Part shown: piece by piece, positions 8,650 to 15,987 of the stretch
How the letters are laid out: every line of letters starts with the position of its first letter
Position numbering within the stretch: the first letter of the stretch is position 1
Source: an uncultured Bacteroidota bacterium
GTDB lineage: Bacteria; Bacteroidota; Bacteroidia; Chitinophagales; Chitinophagaceae
Reading direction: 5' to 3'
NCBI GenBank assembly: GCA_902826165.1
Contig: CADEDV010000001.1
Span: 1 to 64,000 of the forward strand
DNA length: 64,000 bases
The notes under the pieces: generated by a model
Databases searched by the model: none
What the model saw: the letters and a program-made list of their open reading frames with translations, nothing else
What the model was told of the DNA's origin: nothing
Made by a program: the position numbers and the translations under genes

Positions 8650-9423
8650 CTATTTTCCTTTAAAAACGGGTTGTCTTTTTTCTAAGAAAGCGGCTACTCC
8701 TTCTTTATAGTCTGAGCTTTGTGCAGCCCGCTGCTGTAGTTTGTCTTCGTTTTGTAATTGTTCGTACAAAGTATGTGTGGATGACCATTGTAATTCCTTT
8801 TTGATCAGGTATAGAGCCATGGTTGGCATACATGCAAGCTTATCTGCCAGTCTTTCTGATTCAGCAATGAAGGAATTGTCTTCATAAAACTTATAAATCA
8901 TTCCGATCCGTTCTGCTTCATCTGCAGGCACTTTATCTCCCAGCATCATCAATGCTGAAGCTTTTTGCCAGCCAACCAGCCTGGGTAAAAAGAAACTACC
9001 TCCCGTATCTGCTATTAAGCCAATCTTTGAAAAGGCTTGAATAAAGGAGGCGGATTTTGCAGCAATAACAATATCACAACAAATAGCAAGATTAGCACCT
9101 GCACCTGCTGCCACACCGTTCACGGCGGCCAGAACGGGTTTTTCAAGTTCCCGGATTCGGGTCACAATCGGATTATAGTGTTCGCTCAGTATCCGCTGCA
9201 TGCCCGGTCCGTTGGGATCAACGACTTCAGCCAGGTCCTGCCCCGCACAAAAGGCTTTTCCCGCACCGGTGATATAAACACATCTTACCGTATCGGTTTT
9301 ACATGCATCCAGTTTTTCCTGCATCAGCAAGGCCATTTCCCGGTTAAACGCATTAAATTTTTCCGGGCGGTTCAGGGTGATAAAGGCGATTCCATCTTTT
9401 ATTTCCAGTAAAACAGGAGACAT
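8650..9423 (-). CDS. paaG: PaaG-like ring epoxyphenylacetyl-CoA isomerase
   Basis: 257 residues from the ATG at 9423; the upstream codons to 9450 are an unlikely extension. A crotonase fold with the CoA/oxyanion stretches AFCAGQDL and NGVAAGAGANLA, and the PaaG-type signature LIADTGGSFFLPRLVG, whose Asp is the isomerase residue. PaaG converts the ring 1,2-epoxide of phenylacetyl-CoA to an oxepin-CoA. The sequence fits PaaG better than the hydratase PaaF, which lacks the DTGGS pattern. A -7 box (TATGTTTG) at 9440-9447 gives this three-gene block its own promoter. The rest of the ring-opening and beta-oxidation genes (paaZ, paaH, paaJ, paaK) are not in the window. Confidence 0.88.
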   Translation of the reverse strand: MSPVLLEIKDGIAFITLNRPEKFNAFNREMALLMQEKLDACKTDTVRCVYITGAGKAFCAGQDLAEVVDPNGPGMQRILSEHYNPIVTRIRELEKPVLAAVNGVAAGAGANLAICCDIVIAAKSASFIQAFSKIGLIADTGGSFFLPRLVGWQKASALMMLGDKVPADEAERIGMIYKFYEDNSFIAESERLADKLACMPTMALYLIKKELQWSSTHTLYEQLQNEDKLQQRAAQSSDYKEGVAAFLEKRQPVFKGK

Positions 9424-9439
9424 AGTATTAATTATAGAA

Positions 9440-9447
9440 CAAACATA
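9440..9447 (-). promoter_or_regulatory. -7 box for the paaG-paaI-paaY transcript
   Basis: On the minus strand this reads TATGTTTG, a full match to TAnnTTTG, placed 17 bp before the paaG ATG. The nearest upstream TTG is about 25 bp away, longer than ideal, so the -33 element is unclear. Supports a separate transcript for this block. Confidence 0.45.
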
Positions 9448-9542
9448 CAAAAGTTCAGTAACCTGCCTGTGGCAACCGGGGTTTGTATGGAAGCGATATC
9501 AAATAGGATTAACTTTAAGAACAGGTAATCAACAAGGTCTTC

Positions 9543-10151
9543 ATGCACCACAATATTCTTACTAAATGGTTCCAGGTACTGATGACAACTGTAATTATAC
9601 ATTTGTTTGTCTCCGGTACTGGTTGCAGCAAAGAATATAGCTGCGAGGGTTGTAATATGACTGCCCCGGCCGATAGTTTGCCAATACCTGTCACACCGCC
9701 TGTTACCAGTGAATTACCTGTTTGTCCATCCTGTATTACCTATCCTGATCCGGTGGAACTCAATCAGTGGAGCCTGGAAGCACAACAATCACAGGCTTGT
9801 GGAATTATTGACACGGCTATTGTAAGCCCCGAAAGAACAGCCTTTACTTTTTATGGTCCTTCTGCCTGTTCTGCCGACACCGGTATGGTACTGACTGTTT
9901 ACATGGAAAACAGGGTACTCAACCAGGATATCTCCAATATCACCATAAACAGAAGTTCTTTTTATTTCTACGACCGGGTTACTCCTTCTGATATTTATAT
10001 GAGCAGACAAACTGTTATTTTCCCTGTACATATTGACCGATATGATCATCAAACCAAAGTAATGACCGGCAGTTTTTCAGGAACTGTGTTCAGAAGTAAT
10101 GGGTCACCGGCTTCTATCAGCGGCGGGAAATTCAAAGTGAAACTGATCTGA
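9543..10151 (+). CDS. Secreted or lipoprotein of unknown function
   Basis: 202 residues, on the strand opposite to the surrounding paa genes. An N-terminal hydrophobic stretch (VIIHLFVSGTGC) ends at a Cys that could be a lipobox, though GTGC is a weak one. The mature N-terminus is cysteine-rich (CSKEYSCEGC) and followed by a Pro/Thr-rich linker, then LPVCPSCITYPDP and an all-beta region to the C-terminus. No family recognised. It sits between paaG (start 9423) and paaD (stop at 10154), with only 2 bp separating its stop from paaD's. It therefore splits the paa cluster into two minus-strand blocks. A surface or periplasmic role is inferred; nothing links it to phenylacetate metabolism except position. 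Confidence 0.7.
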   Translation: MHHNILTKWFQVLMTTVIIHLFVSGTGCSKEYSCEGCNMTAPADSLPIPVTPPVTSELPVCPSCITYPDPVELNQWSLEAQQSQACGIIDTAIVSPERTAFTFYGPSACSADTGMVLTVYMENRVLNQDISNITINRSSFYFYDRVTPSDIYMSRQTVIFPVHIDRYDHQTKVMTGSFSGTVFRSNGSPASISGGKFKVKLI

Positions 10152-10153
10152 GT

Positions 10154-10657
10154 TTAGTGACACTTAAAGTAATCAAAGGGTTCTTTACAATCATCACATT
10201 GGTAAAGTGCTTTGCAGGCGGTGGATCCAAACTCGCTGATACGATGCGTGTGGTGAGAGCTACAATGAGGACATTGCACTGCTTCATCAGCGGCAAACAA
10301 TTTATCATTACAGACTTGTTGCTTCGGATTCGGAGGAGCGATGCCGTATTCCTTCAATTTTCTTTTTCCTTCTTCTTTCATCCAGTCGGTGGTCCAGGCT
10401 GGTGAAAGGACAGAAGTAACCCGGATATTTTTATAATTATTTTCTGCCAGGACCAACCTGATATTCATGCTGATCATATCCATGGCCGGGCAACCGGTAT
10501 AAGTAGGTGTGATGATGATCTCCACGGAGTCACCATTTATTTTCACATCCCTGACAATACCAAGATCGGTTACGGTCAGTACCGGAATCTCAGGATCAGT
10601 TACTGTTTCAAGTAACTGCCATATTTTTTTTATTTCAGTATCATTTGCAATTACCAT
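10154..10657 (-). CDS. paaD: Phenylacetyl-CoA epoxidase subunit PaaD
   Basis: 167 residues. The N-terminal part (about 1-95) is a MIP18/DUF59-type domain with the TDPEIPVLTVTDLGIVRDV and TGCPAMDMI patterns of metal-sulphur assembly proteins. The C-terminus carries a CPHC...CDDC zinc-ribbon (about 130-160) typical of PaaD. PaaD is needed for the epoxidase complex, probably for maturing its metal centre. Its ATG overlaps the paaC stop (10651-10657), so it is translationally coupled. The stop codon lies 2 bp from that of the convergent plus-strand gene. Confidence 0.95.
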   Translation of the reverse strand: MVIANDTEIKKIWQLLETVTDPEIPVLTVTDLGIVRDVKINGDSVEIIITPTYTGCPAMDMISMNIRLVLAENNYKNIRVTSVLSPAWTTDWMKEEGKRKLKEYGIAPPNPKQQVCNDKLFAADEAVQCPHCSSHHTHRISEFGSTACKALYQCDDCKEPFDYFKCH

Positions 10658-11424
10658 TGCGAATCCGGGTAAGCCCTTTGTATATATTGCAATTCTGTAA
10701 GAATAAAACCAAGATGTTCGGTATGGGTGCCTGTTTTGCCACCTGATTGCATAAATGTTTTCTCCGGAACAGGCAGGGTAGCTTCATCAAAAACTTCTTT
10801 CACTTTGCTGAGCCATTGCGGTTGAAAAAGTGATGGATCAGTCCCAGCTTCTTTTTCATATTCAGCTGCGTTTAATAATTCACCGGTATATCTCCATAAT
10901 TCATCAATAGCCTGCAGCATCCTTTGATGGCTTTCAGCCGTGCCATCACCCAAACGGATCACCCATTCACTGCTCCAGCGGAGGTGATAGGTTACTTCTT
11001 TCAATGATTTTTCTGCGATAGCTGCGAGCTGTCTGTCATTGCTTTTTTGTAGTTCCTGGTATAATAAAAACTGGTAGTTACTAAAAAAGAATTGACGCAA
11101 TATTGTTTGCGCCCAATCTTCATTGGGTTGTTCCACCAACAAGCAATTCTTAAATTCCCTTTCGGTTCTTAAATAAGCAAGACTGTCTTCTGTTGCCGGG
11201 TGAATGGGTTTGTCATTTGATTGGTTGATCAGTTCTGCGGCATATTGATAAAAATTCCTGGCCTGCCCCACGAGATCAAGTGAAATATTCGTGATGGCAA
11301 TATCCTGTTCCAATACCGGACCATGCCCGCACCATTCCGCATTTCTTTGGGAAAGAATGAGAGTTGTGTCTGCTAAATGAAGCGAATAGTCTAGTTTTCT
11401 TTTTATCAATTCCTGGTCTGTCAT
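10651..11424 (-). CDS. paaC: Phenylacetyl-CoA epoxidase structural subunit PaaC
   Basis: 257 residues of all-helical ferritin-like sequence, near the expected length. Recognisable PaaC stretches are LADTTLILSQRNAEWCGHGP at the N-terminus, the YHLRWSSEWVIRLGDGTAES segment in the middle and GKTGTHTEHLGFIL at the C-terminus. In the epoxidase PaaC is the structural partner of the catalytic PaaA subunit and does not carry the di-iron site. It follows paaB by 64 bp, and that gap contains a palindromic repeat. Confidence 0.95.
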   Translation of the reverse strand: MTDQELIKRKLDYSLHLADTTLILSQRNAEWCGHGPVLEQDIAITNISLDLVGQARNFYQYAAELINQSNDKPIHPATEDSLAYLRTEREFKNCLLVEQPNEDWAQTILRQFFFSNYQFLLYQELQKSNDRQLAAIAEKSLKEVTYHLRWSSEWVIRLGDGTAESHQRMLQAIDELWRYTGELLNAAEYEKEAGTDPSLFQPQWLSKVKEVFDEATLPVPEKTFMQSGGKTGTHTEHLGFILTELQYIQRAYPDSQW

Positions 11425-11454
11425 TCGTTAATGAGTTTTAAACGATAGTACGCT

Positions 11455-11491
11455 TAAGCCCCTCCCGCGGAGGGGTTTGGGGAGGCTTTTA
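11455..11491. repeat. GC-rich palindromic repeat, copy in the paaB-paaC gap
   Basis: The plus strand reads TAAG-CCCCTCCCGCGGAGGGG-TTTGGGGAGG-CTTTTA. CCCCTC and GAGGGG form a hairpin with a short loop. The element begins at the paaB stop codon (11489-11491). A related copy, in inverted orientation, lies inside paaB at 11766-11804, sharing the flanking CGCTTAAG/CGCTAAG and the C-run, CGC and G-run order. Such elements recur across some Bacteroidota genomes, which is background knowledge; the number elsewhere in this genome is unknown. Confidence 0.6.
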
Positions 11492-11872
11492 CATATGATT
11501 TACTTCATCCGGCAGGTCATAAAAAGTAGGATGGCGGTATACTTTATCATTTGCCGGTTCGTATAAACTGGCAGCTTCATCAGGACTTGAGGCATGAATA
11601 TACTTTGATTCCACCACCCAGATACTAACTCCTTCCATTCTTCGGGTATATACATCCCTTGCATTTTCAATGGCCATTTGCGAATCAGCTGCATGCAGGC
11701 TGCCGGCATGTTTATGATCGAGCCCCTGTTTGCTGCGGATAAATACTTCCCATAATGGCCAGTCATGCCCTGCCCCCCTGCCCCCCGCAAGGGGGTTCTT
11801 AGCGTCTTTAATTTCGTCGCTTCCTTTCTGGTCGGGGATGTCGCCGTAATAAAATTTTCTGATGAAGTTCAT
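11489..11872 (-). CDS. paaB: Phenylacetyl-CoA epoxidase subunit PaaB with a repeat-derived N-terminus
   Basis: 127 residues, about 30 longer than a usual PaaB. From residue 37 the sequence is typical PaaB: DWPLWEVFIRSKQGL, HKHAGSLHAADS, ENARDVYTRRMEGVSIWVVE. PaaB bridges PaaAC heterodimers in the epoxidase. The first 35 residues are not family sequence: they are encoded by AT-rich bases followed by a run of Gly, Ala and Arg codons (NPLAGGRGAG), and this stretch is the translated GC-rich palindromic repeat at 11766-11804. An ATG just before the family sequence (minus strand, within GGGCATGACTGG) is out of frame, so the longer start at 11872 is required. Whether the extension is tolerated or functional is unknown. 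Confidence 0.9.
   Translation of the reverse strand: MNFIRKFYYGDIPDQKGSDEIKDAKNPLAGGRGAGHDWPLWEVFIRSKQGLDHKHAGSLHAADSQMAIENARDVYTRRMEGVSIWVVESKYIHASSPDEAASLYEPANDKVYRHPTFYDLPDEVNHM
11766..11804. repeat. GC-rich palindromic repeat inside the paaB reading frame
   Basis: On the minus strand: CGCTAAGAA, then CCCCC and GGGGG around TTGCG, then further G runs up to GGGCAGGGC. It mirrors the 11455-11491 copy read on the plus strand, including the CGCT(T)AAG flank. It keeps the frame open and adds about ten codons (NPLAGGRGAG) to the PaaB N-terminus. Confidence 0.6.
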
Positions 11873-11927
11873 TGTTCTTAAGTTGAAGTGTTGATAGGTT
11901 TGAAGGTTGACAAGGCGAATTTCCTCA

Positions 11928-11960
11928 CTTTTAAACTTGTTAACTTTTTATCTTGTAAAC
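11928..11960 (-). repeat. Short imperfect direct repeat between paaA and paaB
   Basis: On the minus strand three near copies follow one another: GTTTACAAG, GTTAACAAG and GTTTAAAAG. Tandem GTT(T/A)ACAAG units are common between genes in Bacteroidota. They sit in the 91-bp gap between paaA and paaB. No regulatory role is proposed. Confidence 0.4.
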
Positions 11961-11963
11961 TAA

Positions 11964-12911
11964 TTATGCAGCTTTATCTTTTTGTCTGTCTGCTCTTTTC
12001 CGGGCATAGGCTGCTGCTGCTTCTCTCACCCATTCGCCGTTCTCCCATGCTTTTCTCCTTGCTTCGAGCCGCTGTTTATTACAGGGTCCGTTTCCTTTCA
12101 CCACCTGCCAGAATTCATCCCAGTCGATCTCTCCAAAATCATAATGCTTTCTTTCTGTATTCCATTTCAATTGGTCATCGGGCAGCTTCATACCCAGTGT
12201 TTTTATTTGTTCAGCGATCATGTCTACAAAATTCTGCCGCAACTCATCATTGGTTTTTCGTTTGATCTTCCATTTCATACTCTGGTCGCTGTTGGTGCTT
12301 TCGCTGTCTTTCGGGCCAAACATCATCAAGGCGGGCCACCACCAGCGGTTGATCGCATCCTGGCACATGGCTTTTTGTGCGGTTGTTCCTCTTGATAAAA
12401 CCAACAGTATCTCAAACCCCTGGCGCTGGTGAAAGCTTTCTTCTTTACAAATCCTCACCATCGCCCTTGCATAAGGGCCATAAGATGTTCTTGTCAGCAT
12501 CACCTGGTTCATAATAGCGGCGCCATCTACTAACCATCCGATGGCACCAATATCGGCCCATGTTAATGTGGGGTAATTGAAAATGGAAGAATATTTTGCT
12601 TTACCACTATGCAGGTCATTGATCATTTCTTCTCTCGGCATACCAAGAGTCTCGGCAGCAGAATAGAGATAAAGCCCGTGACCGGCTTCATCCTGCACCT
12701 TGGCCAGAAGAATAGCTTTTCTTTTTAAGGAAGGTGCTCTGGAGATCCAGTTGCCTTCGGGTAACATCCCCACAATTTCACTATGGGCATGCTGGCTGAT
12801 CTGCCGGATATTTGTTTTCCGGTAGGCCTCGGGCATCCAATCCTTCGGTTCGATCTTGATCTCATTGTCTATCTTATCCTGGAAGAGTTGCTCAAAATCC
12901 TGAACAGGCAT
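11964..12911 (-). CDS. paaA: Phenylacetyl-CoA epoxidase catalytic subunit PaaA
   Basis: 315 residues, the usual length. Di-iron carboxylate ligand motifs are visible: the N-terminal helix with AHSEIVG, the ExxH motif in KVQDEAGHG, the Asp/Glu helix around [12 protein letters not shown], and [10 protein letters not shown] near 165 with the second ExxH. PaaA uses O2 and electrons from PaaE to form the 1,2-epoxide of phenylacetyl-CoA. It starts at ATG 12911 ([10 protein letters not shown]). A TAGATTTG -7 box lies 19 bp upstream. It is the first gene of the PaaABCD block; a terminator separates it from paaE. Confidence 0.97.
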   Translation of the reverse strand: MPVQDFEQLFQDKIDNEIKIEPKDWMPEAYRKTNIRQISQHAHSEIVGMLPEGNWISRAPSLKRKAILLAKVQDEAGHGLYLYSAAETLGMPREEMINDLHSGKAKYSSIFNYPTLTWADIGAIGWLVDGAAIMNQVMLTRTSYGPYARAMVRICKEESFHQRQGFEILLVLSRGTTAQKAMCQDAINRWWWPALMMFGPKDSESTNSDQSMKWKIKRKTNDELRQNFVDMIAEQIKTLGMKLPDDQLKWNTERKHYDFGEIDWDEFWQVVKGNGPCNKQRLEARRKAWENGEWVREAAAAYARKRADRQKDKAA

Positions 12912-12930
12912 AGTGTTACTTATTTGATCA

Positions 12931-12938
12931 CAAATCTA
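12931..12938 (-). promoter_or_regulatory. -7 box for the paaABCD transcript
   Basis: Minus-strand TAGATTTG, a full TAnnTTTG match, 19 bp before the paaA ATG. A second box, TAGTTTTG, lies 2 bp further upstream at 12941-12948. No clear TTTG -33 was found at 19-bp spacing. Confidence 0.4.
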
Positions 12939-12985
12939 ATCAAAACTAACAGCTGTTCAGCCGTTTTGTTGGGGCTTATTCGCAC

Positions 12986-13014
12986 AAAAAAGCGTCCCGG
13001 GTAAACCGGAACGC
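12986..13014 (-). terminator. Terminator between paaE and paaA
   Basis: GCGTCCCGG at 12992-13000 pairs with CCGGAACGC at 13006-13014, one mismatch, loop of five. Minus-strand output ends in six T (complement of 12986-12991). It lies about 180 bp past the paaE stop and would stop paaE read-through before paaA. Confidence 0.8.
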
Positions 13015-13024
13015 CTGGTGGAAA

Positions 13025-13061
13025 TGAATGGTAGCTTGTTCTTGTGTTCACACACCATTCA
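13025..13061. other. Inverted repeat in the paaE-paaA gap
   Basis: TGAATGGT at 13025-13032 pairs with ACCATTCA at 13054-13061, enclosing a smaller palindrome (GTGTTCACAC near 13044-13053). It lies just upstream of the terminator on the minus strand. This makes a folded 3' end for the paaE message, or a small independent RNA. No strong promoter was found. Confidence 0.35.
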
Positions 13062-13193
13062 GTGCCACTATAAAAACAGGTTAGATAATTAATGTTGTAA
13101 TCTTATCGGGCAGCGCAAACAGTAACAGCAATAAAAATCAGCATTTTGCCGGAGGAACGAGATACCGTCGGGAGGGTATTTATTAAAGGGAGT

Positions 13194-14270
13194 TTACTTC
13201 GCATCAAAATCCACCACGATCTTTTCAGTTTTGGGGTGCGACTGGCAGGTCAGGATGTAACCCTGTTCAATTTCTTCTTCCTCCAGGCCCCAATGCACAT
13301 CCATCATCACTTCGCCTTCCAGCAGTTTGGCTTTGCAGGTGCAGCACATGCCGCCTTTACAGGCATAGGGAAGATCAGCTCCTTTTTTCAGGGCAGCATC
13401 CAAAATAGTGGTATCGCTATTTAAGGAAAGTTCGAAATCAAAACTTCTGCCATCCAGTTTGATAGTGATTTGGCTTTTAGTCTCACTATCTGTGGTCTGT
13501 TGACTATGGACGGAGGACTTCTTCTGTCCCGGTGAAGTGAACAATTCAAAATGAATTTTCTTTTTATCAATTCCTGTTCCGGTTAAATAATCTTTCACAC
13601 AAAAGATCATCTCTTCCGGCCCGCATACAAAAAATTCATCGGTGCTGGTATAATCAACCAGCCGGCTAAGATCGTTTAGCTTATCAGCAGTTATTCTTCC
13701 AAAACTTATTGGGGAATCAGTTTTTTCCCTGCTTAATACATGGATAAGGTTGAACCGCTCCATATATTTATTCTTCAATCCTTCCAGTTCTTCAAAAAAA
13801 ATGATAGAGCCACGGTTCTTATTACCATATACTAACGTGAAATTGCTGAGTGGTTCAGTGGCTAATGTTGTTTTGATCAATGATAAAACGGGAGTGATAC
13901 CGCTGCCGGCAGCAAAAGCCACATATTTTTTGGATTGGGCGGGATTCAGTTCGGTATAGAATTTTCCAACCGGCTGCATTACATCCAGTGTATCTCCTTT
14001 TTTCAGTTGTTCGTTGGCAAACGTGGAGAACAGGCCGCCTTCTACTTTTTTAACTGCGATGCGGCATTCATTATCCAATGGGGAGCTGCAGATCGAATAA
14101 GTGCGGCGTACTTCTTCATTATTGATCATTGCCCGCATGGTCAGGCTCTGGCCCTGTTTAAAGGCAAAGCTTGATTTCAATGCTTCGGGAATGTCAAAAA
14201 CAACAGAGACACAATCAGCAGTTTCTTTCCTGATCTCTTTAATGCGGAGCGGACTAAAGTGGATTGACAT
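13194..14270 (-). CDS. paaE: Phenylacetyl-CoA epoxidase reductase subunit PaaE
   Basis: 358 residues. An N-terminal FAD domain (RRTYSICSSP, flavin-binding motif near residue 55) and an NAD(P)-binding domain (AAGSGITPVLSLI, VYGNKNRGSIIFFEEL, FFVCGPEEMI) precede a C-terminal plant-type 2Fe-2S domain with YACKGGMCCTC and, further on, LTCQSHP supplying the cluster cysteines. PaaE passes electrons from NADPH to the di-iron subunit PaaA. It lies 5 bp after the TetR-type gene and upstream of paaA, separated from paaA by a terminator, so it may be transcribed together with the regulator and apart from paaABCD. Confidence 0.95.
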   Translation of the reverse strand: MSIHFSPLRIKEIRKETADCVSVVFDIPEALKSSFAFKQGQSLTMRAMINNEEVRRTYSICSSPLDNECRIAVKKVEGGLFSTFANEQLKKGDTLDVMQPVGKFYTELNPAQSKKYVAFAAGSGITPVLSLIKTTLATEPLSNFTLVYGNKNRGSIIFFEELEGLKNKYMERFNLIHVLSREKTDSPISFGRITADKLNDLSRLVDYTSTDEFFVCGPEEMIFCVKDYLTGTGIDKKKIHFELFTSPGQKKSSVHSQQTTDSETKSQITIKLDGRSFDFELSLNSDTTILDAALKKGADLPYACKGGMCCTCKAKLLEGEVMMDVHWGLEEEEIEQGYILTCQSHPKTEKIVVDFDAK

Positions 14271-14275
14271 ACTTA

Positions 14276-14869
14276 TCAGCCTTGTTTTCTCAAACCATCG
14301 ATCATGATGGTGATCATATTATCTTCTAATTCTTTGGCGTTGATCTTGGCCGTGCTGCGGTGCCAGCTTTCGATACCACTGACAGCATGGAGCATCATCA
14401 TTACTGAAGTAGGAGCATCGATCTTTCTCAATTCATTTTTCCGGATACCCTCTTCAATAATACCGGCAAATTTTTTACGGTAAGTTCTCCGCTGGTTCTG
14501 AAAATTGGAGAGATAAGGATCTTCCAGGTGTTTCCACTCCCGGTCAGCAACATATACTTCTTCATAATTGTCGACCATTTGCTGTATGTGGAAGCGTAAA
14601 AGTGTTTCCACCTTGTTGATGGAATTCTGGTTTGATGCTTCAACAATGTCAATATTGGTATTGAAACGGTTGGCTACATCAAAACAAATGGCTTCCAGTA
14701 TCTCGTTCTTGGAACGGATATGGTTGTATAAACTGGCGGCTTCAATGCCAACTGATTCGGCCAGGTCCCGCATGGATGTGGCGGCAAAGCCCTTCTCCCG
14801 GAACATGGCGGCTGCCTTGCGGAGGATCAGCTCTTTTTTTGATGCTTTTTTGCGTTGTGTTTTGGCCAT
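14276..14869 (-). CDS. TetR family regulator, probable paa regulator
   Basis: 197 residues from the ATG at 14869 (a TTG two codons upstream is less likely). Residues 9-55 are a TetR helix-turn-helix: LRKAAAMFREKGFAATSMRD, LAESVGIEAASLYNHIRSK. The rest is a helical ligand-binding domain without a known signature. It overlaps no gene but ends 5 bp before paaE, so it is probably co-transcribed with it. TetR-type PaaR proteins that sense phenylacetyl-CoA are known in other bacteria, so it is reasonable to infer that this controls the paa genes, but no ligand evidence is visible. Two AATTAGTAA direct repeats lie just upstream. Confidence 0.85.
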   Translation of the reverse strand: MAKTQRKKASKKELILRKAAAMFREKGFAATSMRDLAESVGIEAASLYNHIRSKNEILEAICFDVANRFNTNIDIVEASNQNSINKVETLLRFHIQQMVDNYEEVYVADREWKHLEDPYLSNFQNQRRTYRKKFAGIIEEGIRKNELRKIDAPTSVMMMLHAVSGIESWHRSTAKINAKELEDNMITIMIDGLRKQG

Positions 14870-14879
14870 AACCAAAGGT

Positions 14880-14904
14880 AATTAGTAATCAACCAAATTA
14901 GTAA
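14880..14904. promoter_or_regulatory. Direct repeat upstream of the TetR-type gene
   Basis: AATTAGTAA occurs at 14880-14888 and 14896-14904, 16 bp apart, 11-35 bp upstream of the TetR ATG. Such a pair is a plausible regulator-binding site or spacing element. There is no symmetry of the kind typical for TetR operators. Confidence 0.3.
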
Positions 14905-14928
14905 AATAAGTCATAGGTCGTACAGCAG

Positions 14929-14955
14929 TTGGTGTTATAAATTGCAGTAGGTTTG
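14929..14955 (+). promoter_or_regulatory. Candidate promoter for the PfkB-family kinase gene
   Basis: TTGG at 14929-14932 and TAGGTTTG at 14948-14955 (full -7 match), with a 15-bp spacer, a little short for the family. The ATG is at 15002, giving a leader of about 40 bases. Confidence 0.4.
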
Positions 14956-15001
14956 CACGCCGTAAATATATTATATATCTAACACGTAAATCACACCCAG
15001 C

Positions 15002-15925
15002 ATGTCTTTGATCACCGTAGGAACCATGGCTTTTGATGCAATTGAAACTCCATTTGGAAAAACCAACCAGATCGTTGGCGGATCGGCCTTGTATGTAGCT
15101 TATGCAGCGAGCCATTTTATAAAACCGGTGCAGCAGATATCGATCATCGGCAGTGATTTCCCCAAAGAGGAACTCGATGAACTGAGAAGCCGGGGAGTAC
15201 ACCTGGACGGGGTGGAGATCGTTCCCAATAAGAAATCTTTTTTCTGGAGCGGTAAGTATCATGAAGACATGAACAGCAGGGACACACTGGTGACCGACCT
15301 GAACGTACTGGCCGATTTTGATCCCCATATACCCGATAGCTACCAGGGTGCTGAGTTCCTGATGCTGGGTAACCTGATGCCGAAATTGCAACTGAATGTG
15401 ATCCAGGAATTGAAACAGCGTCCCAAACTCATCGTTATGGACACGATGAATTTCTGGATGGAATCGGCGATGGGTGACCTGACCATTGTTTTGAAATATG
15501 TAGACATGCTGATGGTGAATGATGCGGAGGCAAGACAACTGACCGGCCAGTTCTCACTGGTAAAAGCGGCCAAAGCCATCATGGAAATGGGACCGAAATA
15601 CCTGATCATTAAGAAGGGAGAACATGGGGCGTTATTATTTCATGGTGATGAAGTGTTCTATGCACCGGCTTTGCCATTGGAAGATGTATTTGATCCAACG
15701 GGCGCCGGCGATACGTTTGCAGGTGGTTTTATTGGCTTTTTAGCCAAGAGTGGCGATATCTCTTTCGATAATATGAAGCGGGGTATCATTGTTGGTTCGG
15801 CTATGGCCAGTTTTTGCGTGGAAAAATTTGGCCCGACAAGATTAAAAGAAGTGACGAAAGAAGATATTGATAACAGGATTCAGCAGTTTAAGGACCTGGT
15901 GAGTTTTGATATTGAGCTGGTATAA
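15002..15925 (+). CDS. PfkB-family carbohydrate kinase
   Basis: 307 residues. The N-terminus has the PfkB signature region (FGKTNQIVGGSALYVAYAAS) and the C-terminus the ATP/anion-hole motif DPTGAGDTFAGGFIGF with the catalytic Asp, near residues 230-245. Members phosphorylate sugars, nucleosides or related alcohols; the substrate is not evident from the sequence. It stands alone, convergent with the lamin-tail gene and divergent from the TetR-type gene. A paralogous kinase of the fructokinase type lies at 40837 and is clearly different. Confidence 0.9.
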   Translation: MSLITVGTMAFDAIETPFGKTNQIVGGSALYVAYAASHFIKPVQQISIIGSDFPKEELDELRSRGVHLDGVEIVPNKKSFFWSGKYHEDMNSRDTLVTDLNVLADFDPHIPDSYQGAEFLMLGNLMPKLQLNVIQELKQRPKLIVMDTMNFWMESAMGDLTIVLKYVDMLMVNDAEARQLTGQFSLVKAAKAIMEMGPKYLIIKKGEHGALLFHGDEVFYAPALPLEDVFDPTGAGDTFAGGFIGFLAKSGDISFDNMKRGIIVGSAMASFCVEKFGPTRLKEVTKEDIDNRIQQFKDLVSFDIELV

Positions 15926-15954
15926 GTTTTCCTTATAATGATACACTCTTTAAT

Positions 15955-15983
15955 AAAAGACCTTTCAATTTGAAAAGTCTTTT
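15955..15983. terminator. Bidirectional terminator
   Basis: AAAAGAC at 15955-15961 pairs with GTCTTTT at 15977-15983, with a partly paired CTTTC/GAAAA inner stem and a 5-base loop. T-rich on both exits, it serves the kinase gene (stop 15925) and the minus-strand gene ending at 15988. Confidence 0.75.
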
Positions 15984-15987
15984 AAGT

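Noticed and set aside
11500..11790. 96-codon minus-strand ORF overlapping paaB
   Set aside because: It is an out-of-frame reading of paaB and starts within the palindromic repeat.
14873..14880. TACCTTTG as a -7 box for the TetR-type gene
   Set aside because: It would lie 4 bp before the ATG, putting the start site inside the gene.
14882..15538. 218-codon ORF on the minus strand under the PfkB-family kinase gene
   Set aside because: It is antisense to a well-supported kinase gene, has an odd composition (many His, Tyr and Gln) and no recognisable motif.
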